NCBI GenBank assembly: GCA_003641415.1
Contig: QNAG01000151.1
Location: forward strand, 1 to 6,658
DNA from: Candidatus Zixiibacteriota bacterium
Lineage (GTDB): Bacteria; Zixibacteria; MSB-5A5; GN15; FEB-12
Reading direction: 5' to 3'
Length of the DNA: 6,658 bases
A program made the translations under genes and the position numbers. The notes under the pieces were generated by a model, which had not been told where the DNA came from, did no database searches, and saw only the letters and a list, made by a program, of their open reading frames with translations. This document shows, one piece after another, positions 1-3,968 of the stretch; position 1 is the first letter of the stretch; each line of letters begins with the position of its first letter.

Positions 1-1
1 G

Positions 2-67
2 ACTTTCCTGATAGGCTATCTGTTCTTGGGTGGACCGGAACCATGCGATGTCCCTGAATGTATGTAG
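2..67 (+). CDS. C-terminal end of an upstream gene (partial, uncertain)
   Basis: Reading from base 2, the frame is open for 21 codons and ends at a TAG (65-67). The peptide is TFLIGYLFLGGPEPCDVPECM: a short hydrophobic stretch followed by a tail with Pro, Glu and two Cys. The other two plus-strand frames close earlier, at base 57 in frame 1 and immediately in frame 3. A promoter-like box and a new gene follow, so an upstream gene ending here is reasonable. The fragment is too short to assign a family, and a chance open frame cannot be excluded. No terminator is obvious between 68 and 118. Confidence 0.35.
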   Translation, partial: TFLIGYLFLGGPEPCDVPECM

Positions 68-72
68 AAAGT

Positions 73-110
73 TTGACTAAAAATAAGTGGAATAATAAAC
101 TGATTATAAT
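73..110 (+). promoter_or_regulatory. Possible promoter of gene 1
   Basis: A perfect TATAAT lies at 105-110 in an AT-rich stretch, and a TTGACT lies at 73-78. The 26-base gap between them is too long for a standard sigma-70 pair, so the TATAAT would have to work with a poor -35 near 82-87 or with an activator. A weaker alternative with correct 17-base spacing is TTGGCG (131-136) with TAAAAA (154-159), each matching four of six consensus positions. The call rests on the -10-like box and on its position ahead of a gene. Confidence 0.25.
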
Positions 111-118
111 AGAAAATG

Positions 119-141
119 CGTCGTGTCTGTTTGGCGCGACG
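119..141 (+). other. Stem-loop in the gene 1 leader
   Basis: CGTCGTGTC (119-127) pairs with GGCGCGACG (133-141) over nine positions, two of them G-U in RNA, closing a TGTTT loop. No T run follows on either strand, so it is not a typical intrinsic terminator. It would sit near the 5' end of a transcript started at the TATAAT box, where such hairpins often protect mRNA. It could also belong to the 3' end of the upstream gene. It matches no riboswitch that I recognise. Confidence 0.45.
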
Positions 142-363
142 TGATCTTTAACCTAAAAATAGATGGAAAGGAGGACGCTCAAAAGAGGTATTATGGCACG
201 CGCTCAAATGAATGAACGTTTGACTATGTCCTCTTACTCCGGTTCGAATTATCCGCGAGTTTGGTGGCTCTCACTTTCGGCTTGTTCTATGGAGATTCCC
301 AATTGGGAAGGTGTGGACATATCGGACGGTCAGCATTCATTGCTAACTGTTAACGAAGTAATT

Positions 364-369
364 AGGAGA
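364..369 (+). promoter_or_regulatory. Ribosome binding site of gene 1
   Basis: AGGAGA lies five bases before the ATG at 375. It is a strong match at good spacing, and together with the signal peptide that begins at this ATG it fixes the start of gene 1. Confidence 0.8.
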
Positions 370-374
370 AAACA

Positions 375-2975
375 ATGAAACGCAATGCTTTTGTGTTTAT
401 TCTCACCGCGTTGATGGTGTTTTCGTTTGGGCTTGCCAATGCTCAGGATGTTCTGGACATCACTGGCCCCCCAACTGGTTCTTGGGATAGCGGTACTAAA
501 GTGAGCACCGGTAAAGACATCTCATGGACTATACACATGACCGTGAATACTGATAAGATTTCCGGCCCGACAAACGCCTGGGAAATCTATATCTCAGATA
601 CTTACGGTAGTAGTGAAGCCTTGGATCCAGGACCGGGCTTCACCCCGGTTACCCGTACTGAAATTACAACACTTACAGCCCTTGGTCTCGATGGTGGGGA
701 ATTCCTTATGGAATTCAGCATCGACGGTTTTGGCGCTGACACAATCGGTTGGGGTGGCTACGCCATAATGGGTGGTATCCTTACTGGTACGGACGAAGAT
801 GTTTGGACACTCAACACCTCGCTGGACCCATCGCTTGATGGCTCGGGTCTGTATCTTTGCATCGACTCTTGCTTCTACCCTCCGGGTGGTACCTGGATGT
901 GGTCCACTCCCAGTGGAAATGTCTATCCTTCATGGAATGGCCCATACTGCTACCTGATCGAGAATCAGCCGAACTTGCCTGCTGTGTTTGATAACTGCCC
1001 GACAGTCGAGCAGGTCTTTGATCACACTGCCACCGCTGTCATAGACTTTGATGGCGCGGACCCCGATCCGGACAAATGTGATCCTCCCGGCGACGGCTCT
1101 ATCCATTTCAGCATGGTCTCCGGTATCGGCGACATTGACGCCGCTACTGGTGTCTGGTCCTATGCCCCGGGTCTTGCTGATGTAGGTACCGTGTTCCCAG
1201 TTGTCGTCCGTATTGATGACGCCTGTGGCGCCGGCACCGAATGTGCTTTCGATGTCAGCTTCACCAACAACGCCCCGACCATCGATTGTGGTGCGGGTGG
1301 TGTCGTTGGTAAGGGTAATCCTACTGAACTGACCGACATCGTTGGTGAAGATGTTGATGGCGATGCTCTCACGTATACGATTACCGGTGTTGCCCCGGCC
1401 ACTCCGGTTGGCGATTATGGTATCGATCCTAACACTGGCGTACTCTTCTTCAACACTGACATGAATGATGTTGGCGTATGGACATTCACCGTTTGTGTAA
1501 GTGATACCAAAGCTGATGCTTGCTGTGACGTAGATATTGAAGTTCTCGCCACCGAGCCTTGGGAACTGCAGATCGAGAAGACCCATAACACCTACCAGGG
1601 TGTTCACGAGACTGTTGATGTTACAGTCAATAAGGGTTCCGAAGATATGTGGGGCTTTGACATTCTCATCGCCTACGACGCTTCGGCTCTTATCTTCCAG
1701 ACTGCCATTGAAGGTACAATTTATGATTTGGGTTGGGAATATTTCACCTACCGTTACAACTACAACGGCAACTGCGGCACCCAGTGCCCGAGCGGTCTGT
1801 TGCGTGTAGTCGGTATGGCTGAAACCAACAATGGTCCTAACCATCCGGATCCAGGTTTCGGTCAAGTTACTGGACTGACCCTGTTCTCACTTGACTTCCT
1901 GGTAACTGATGACCGTACTTTCGAGTGCATGTATGTCCCGATCCGGTTCTACTGGATGGACTGCGGTGACAACACCATCTCGTATCACGAGCTGTCTGAG
2001 ACTTCTCATCCGTACTCGCAGGTTCTTGGTGTCTCACGCTACGTCTATGACTACGATTATGGTGGTGAGATTACCGACCTGTACTATGGTTTCCCGACCT
2101 ACTTTGGTGTCCAGGATGAGTGCCTTGTGGGCATGGAAGGTAAGGAAGAGCCGATTCAGTTTGTCGACTTCATGAACGGTGGAATCGACATCGTCTGCGC
2201 CGACTCGATTGACGGCCGTGGCGACCTCAACCTCAACGGTATTATGAATGAGATCTCTGACGCTGTGCTGTACACGAACTACTTCGTCTATGGCCTCGGT
2301 GTCTTTGAACACTATCAGGCCCAGGTTGCCGCTTCTGACGTTAATGCCGATGGTATTACCCTGTCAGTAGCCGACCTCGTATACTTGATTCGTGTCGTCG
2401 TTGGCGACGCTCTGCCGTACCCGAAAATCGCTCCGATCGATGCCAAGGTTTCGTTCGGCGATGCTATTGCTGTCGATAGCAAGATGGGTGCTGCTTATGT
2501 CGTGATCGAGGGCAATGTTGCCCCGACCCTGTTGGCTGACAACATGGAAATGCAGTATGCTTATGATGCTGCCCAGAATGTTACCCGCACTCTGGTCTTC
2601 TCCATGGAAGCCAACCAGACTTTCGAAGGTGAATTCCTGAATGCCAATGGCAATGTCATTAGCATCGAGATGGCTACCTACGAAGGTACCCCGGTCAAGG
2701 TAGACATGGTTCCGAGCAGCTTCTCGCTGAATCAGAACTACCCGAACCCGTTCAACCCAACAACCGTTGTCAGCTTCGATGTGCCGAAGGCTGTTGACTA
2801 TACCTTGTCAGTGTATAATATCACTGGTCAGGAAGTCGCTGTCTACAGTGGTACTGCCGAAGCCGGCTTGGTTGAGATTGAAGTTGACGGCGCTGGCTGG
2901 TCCTCCGGTATCTACTTCTACAAGTTGAATGCCGGTGACTTCTCCGCTACCAAGAAGATGGTAATGGTGAAATAA
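375..2975 (+). CDS. Secreted multidomain protein with cohesin-like domain, dockerin-like loops and type IX sorting domain
   Basis: An 866-residue exported protein of unknown exact role, probably a surface or adhesive structural protein. Residues 1-23 are a signal peptide (KR start, hydrophobic core, ANA before Gln24). Residues 25-195 are an unrecognised beta-rich domain. Residues about 200-297 and 298-392 resemble cadherin/putative-Ig domains (DVDGDALTYTI, DPNTGVLFF). Residues about 394-560 look like a cohesin fold (GFDILIAYD), followed by a Tyr-rich stretch (555-577). Residues 614-680 hold two dockerin-like calcium loops, DLNLNG (617-622) and DVNADG (655-660), each with 13 rather than 12 positions to the closing Asp. 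Residues 780-866 form the sorting domain: NYPNPFNPTT, VYNITGQEV, SGIYFYKL and a Lys-rich end (KKMVMVK). There are 17 Cys, suggesting disulfides outside the cytoplasm. None of its eleven Arg codons is AGA or AGG. No catalytic motif was seen. Domain edges are by eye. Confidence 0.9.
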   Translation: MKRNAFVFILTALMVFSFGLANAQDVLDITGPPTGSWDSGTKVSTGKDISWTIHMTVNTDKISGPTNAWEIYISDTYGSSEALDPGPGFTPVTRTEITTLTALGLDGGEFLMEFSIDGFGADTIGWGGYAIMGGILTGTDEDVWTLNTSLDPSLDGSGLYLCIDSCFYPPGGTWMWSTPSGNVYPSWNGPYCYLIENQPNLPAVFDNCPTVEQVFDHTATAVIDFDGADPDPDKCDPPGDGSIHFSMVSGIGDIDAATGVWSYAPGLADVGTVFPVVVRIDDACGAGTECAFDVSFTNNAPTIDCGAGGVVGKGNPTELTDIVGEDVDGDALTYTITGVAPATPVGDYGIDPNTGVLFFNTDMNDVGVWTFTVCVSDTKADACCDVDIEVLATEPWELQIEKTHNTYQGVHETVDVTVNKGSEDMWGFDILIAYDASALIFQTAIEGTIYDLGWEYFTYRYNYNGNCGTQCPSGLLRVVGMAETNNGPNHPDPGFGQVTGLTLFSLDFLVTDDRTFECMYVPIRFYWMDCGDNTISYHELSETSHPYSQVLGVSRYVYDYDYGGEITDLYYGFPTYFGVQDECLVGMEGKEEPIQFVDFMNGGIDIVCADSIDGRGDLNLNGIMNEISDAVLYTNYFVYGLGVFEHYQAQVAASDVNADGITLSVADLVYLIRVVVGDALPYPKIAPIDAKVSFGDAIAVDSKMGAAYVVIEGNVAPTLLADNMEMQYAYDAAQNVTRTLVFSMEANQTFEGEFLNANGNVISIEMATYEGTPVKVDMVPSSFSLNQNYPNPFNPTTVVSFDVPKAVDYTLSVYNITGQEVAVYSGTAEAGLVEIEVDGAGWSSGIYFYKLNAGDFSATKKMVMVK

Positions 2976-3002
2976 TCAGACCCTTCAGCGGTTTTGATTT
3001 TT

Positions 3003-3030
3003 CCCCGGAAAGGTTAACCCCTTTCCGGGG
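3003..3030 (+). terminator. Perfect 11-bp hairpin after gene 1 (terminator or mRNA 3'-end structure)
   Basis: CCCCGGAAAGG (3003-3013) pairs perfectly with CCTTTCCGGGG (3020-3030) around a 6-base loop, starting 28 bases after the stop of gene 1. No T tract follows; the only T run (2996-3002) lies before it. It is therefore not a textbook intrinsic terminator. It may stop RNA polymerase weakly, act with Rho, or protect the 3' end of an abundant mRNA. Its position and strength make a role in ending or stabilising the gene 1 transcript likely. Confidence 0.6.
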
Positions 3031-3142
3031 GACTAAATAGGAGAGAGAAACAGAGAAAAATTACTAACGAGTTAATTGAAGATGACAAGATAAACAGGTT
3101 GTGTGATTTAATGACCGTACCGTCTGCAATGTTCCGAGGGGT

Positions 3143-3173
3143 GATGATAAAGGAAGTGATCATCCTTTTTTTT
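3143..3173 (+). terminator. Candidate intrinsic terminator with T8 tract
   Basis: Two mutually exclusive hairpins precede eight T residues (3166-3173). One pairs GATGAT (3143-3148) with ATCATC (3159-3164). The other pairs AAAGGA (3149-3154) with TCCTTT (3163-3168) and leaves five T. The stems are short and poor in GC, so termination would be weak. It could serve as a second stop behind the U-less hairpin at 3003-3030. Confidence 0.35.
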
Positions 3174-3209
3174 ATCTTGAGATTGTCGGTTTGGTCGATC
3201 AGAGCGTTG

Positions 3210-3223
3210 TGCAACATGTTGCA
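3210..3223. repeat. Perfect 14-base palindrome TGCAACATGTTGCA
   Basis: The sequence equals its own reverse complement over 14 bases with no spacer, as expected of a site for a dimeric DNA-binding protein. No promoter elements were recognised beside it and no gene starts nearby, so a regulatory role is a guess. Confidence 0.3.
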
Positions 3224-3380
3224 GGGTTGCAGGGAAATACAAATAAGGACTATGTACTTACTTTGGTCTTCAGAGATAACAGCTGTTGGATTGCCTTGGG
3301 GGATTTAGATAGCTCTACTGTTCAGGGATTGAAAGAGAAGTAGAAGAGTTTTTAAGTCTTGATACGACTTGCTGTTACAA

Positions 3381-3399
3381 GGACACACCGGAAGTGTCC
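3381..3399 (+). other. Hairpin GGACAC/GTGTCC followed by a T5 run
   Basis: GGACAC (3381-3386) pairs with GTGTCC (3394-3399) around a 7-base loop. Five T follow at 3407-3411, seven bases past the stem, which is too far for an efficient intrinsic terminator. It could act as a weak terminator or as part of a structured RNA. Confidence 0.3.
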
Positions 3400-3424
3400 A
3401 GGAGCCTTTTTAAAAATTGAAAGA

Positions 3425-3441
3425 TGGTCAGGGAATGACCA
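3425..3441 (+). other. Small hairpin TGGTCA/TGACCA
   Basis: TGGTCA (3425-3430) pairs perfectly with TGACCA (3436-3441) around a GGGAA loop. No T run follows. The sequence AAGATGGTC at its left edge recurs at 3487-3495. Function unknown. Confidence 0.25.
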
Positions 3442-3554
3442 CTGGATTGATCGGATGAGCGTGGATTTGGTCTGCTAATTGCTCATAAGATGGTCGGTGT
3501 AAACTTTGAAGTGAATTGGTTTGCTTGGATTGATATGGTAAATGTGTTTTTAAC

Positions 3555-3577
3555 AAAAAATAGCTGCCCGCAGGCAG
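3555..3577 (-). terminator. Possible minus-strand terminator
   Basis: CTGCC (3564-3568) pairs with GGCAG (3573-3577) around CGCA. Read on the minus strand, the stem is followed after three bases by six T (complement of 3560-3555). The shape is that of a short intrinsic terminator for transcription running leftward from the repeat region. I found no minus-strand gene to end there, so it may be fortuitous or part of a larger repeat. Confidence 0.25.
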
Positions 3578-3684
3578 TTCGAGTTAGCTCCGGCTCAACG
3601 ATAGCAGGTATTATGAGCCTGTCCCACAAATCGGGCGTTGTTATTCCCGGCAGAATGTTGCCTGGAATTAACTGTCCTCAACCT

Positions 3685-3745
3685 CGCGTAGGCGGGCCTT
3701 GTGTCCGCCGATCTAATGGTGGGAGACAAGCCCCCACCCTACGCG
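3685..3745. repeat. Inverted doublet of REP-like units
   Basis: Outer arms CGCGTAGG (3685-3692) and CCTACGCG (3738-3745) are exact inverted repeats. Inside them are two hairpins: GGCGG (3691-3695) with CCGCC (3705-3709), and GGTGGG (3718-3723) with CCCACC (3733-3738). The loops carry CTTGTGT and AGACAAG, which are mirror versions of each other. Each unit reads GTAG followed at once by a palindrome, the left one on the plus strand and the right one on the minus strand. That is the layout of REP doublets (BIME/REPIN) known from other bacteria, whose GTAG foot is read by RAYT (TnpA-REP) transposases. Assignment to that class is an inference from shape. Confidence 0.55.
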
Positions 3746-3770
3746 GGAAGAGAAAGGTCGCGGCACTACC

Positions 3771-3798
3771 GCTGGGAGACAAGCTCCAACCCTGCGCG
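3771..3798 (+). repeat. Third, degenerate copy of the REP-like unit
   Basis: This 28-base unit matches the unit at 3718-3745 at 24 of 28 positions in the same orientation, sharing TGGGAGACAAGC. The differences weaken both the palindrome (CCAACC for CCCACC) and the foot (GCGCAG for GCGTAG on the minus strand), as expected of a decaying copy. Confidence 0.55.
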
Positions 3799-3953
3799 TG
3801 GCAGGAACGACCCCTTTTGGGACAAATTCTCATAGCCGCTTATGTTGTTGATTCGGATTCGGTTCAAACTGCTGCAAAATGCTGTGGTAATTCCGAGCAA
3901 CAGACAAATCACGAATTTCAAAAAGAAAAAATAATAATTATCCTTAATAACTG

Positions 3954-3960
3954 AAGGAAG
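3954..3960 (+). promoter_or_regulatory. Ribosome binding site of gene 2
   Basis: AAGGAAG lies eight bases before the ATG at 3969. The upstream stretch 3917-3950 is very A/T rich, which would keep the site open. No clear -35/-10 pair was recognised ahead of gene 2. Confidence 0.65.
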
Positions 3961-3968
3961 AAATACTG

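Larger units (their letters stand above)
68..374 (+). other. Leader / intergenic region before gene 1
   Basis: This 307-base stretch holds no gene I can support. Seen in it are a TATAAT box (105-110), a strong hairpin (119-141), an SD-like AAAGGAGG (167-174) with no start codon at a suitable distance, and the ribosome binding site of gene 1 near its right end. A frame from 163 to 378 is open, but its peptide has no recognisable character, so I treat it as untranslated leader. If transcription starts just after the TATAAT box, the mRNA leader would be about 250 bases long, which leaves room for post-transcriptional control. Confidence 0.5.
3031..3611. other. Long non-coding spacer with serial small hairpins
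   Basis: I see no convincing gene in these roughly 580 bases. The open frames at 3099-3308 (TTG start) and from 3490 onward have no good ribosome binding site or recognisable protein. The stretch holds a T8 run behind weak hairpins (3143-3173), a 14-base palindrome (3210-3223), AAGTC/GACTT arms (3354-3370), a GGACAC/GTGTCC hairpin (3381-3399), a TGGTCA/TGACCA hairpin (3425-3441) and a CTGCC/GGCAG hairpin (3564-3577). This density could reflect decayed repeats or an untranslated RNA. No known RNA family was recognised. Confidence 0.5.
3612..3834. mobile_element. MITE-like repeat element carrying REP-like palindromes
   Basis: The ends are imperfect inverted repeats: 3612-3639 on the plus strand and 3806-3834 read in reverse both begin TATGAG, share TGTCCCA, then AAA and a G-rich block, and end CGTT. 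Between them lie three related short units (3685-3709 inverted, 3718-3745 and 3771-3798 direct). There is no transposase gene and no clear target-site duplication. The size and structure fit a non-autonomous miniature element or a composite intergenic repeat. Copies elsewhere in the genome are expected but cannot be checked here. The frame running through it (3490-3954) is an artefact of the repeats. Confidence 0.45.

Noticed and set aside
163..378. 71-residue open frame whose stop overlaps the gene 1 start as ATGA
   Set aside because: The ATG at 163 has no ribosome site before it, the internal ATG at 193 has only a weak AGAGG, and the peptide has no domain, signal or compositional character. 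Kept only as part of the leader note.
698..716. GGAATTCC...GGAATTC inverted/direct repeat in gene 1
   Set aside because: It falls within the coding sequence and encodes two similar short motifs (GEF, MEF). Nothing suggests a function at the DNA level.
930..1865. 311-residue open frame on the minus strand inside gene 1
   Set aside because: It is antisense to a well-supported gene and arises from that gene's biased codon use. It has no ribosome site, and the peptide is not recognisable.
3099..3308. 69-residue open frame with a TTG start
   Set aside because: Weak start, poor ribosome site, and it runs through the T8 tract and the palindrome. The hydrophobic part reflects the T-rich DNA.
3612..3834. 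Considered as a CRISPR array
   Set aside because: The units are few, inverted relative to each other, unevenly spaced and palindromic, with no spacer-like segments of equal length and no cas genes.
3490..3954. 154-residue open frame on the plus strand in the spacer
   Set aside because: It reads straight through the REP-like units and the terminal repeats, giving low-complexity peptides repeated from the repeats (RQAPTLRG, DKLQPCA). No ribosome site was seen. A repeat-derived artefact.
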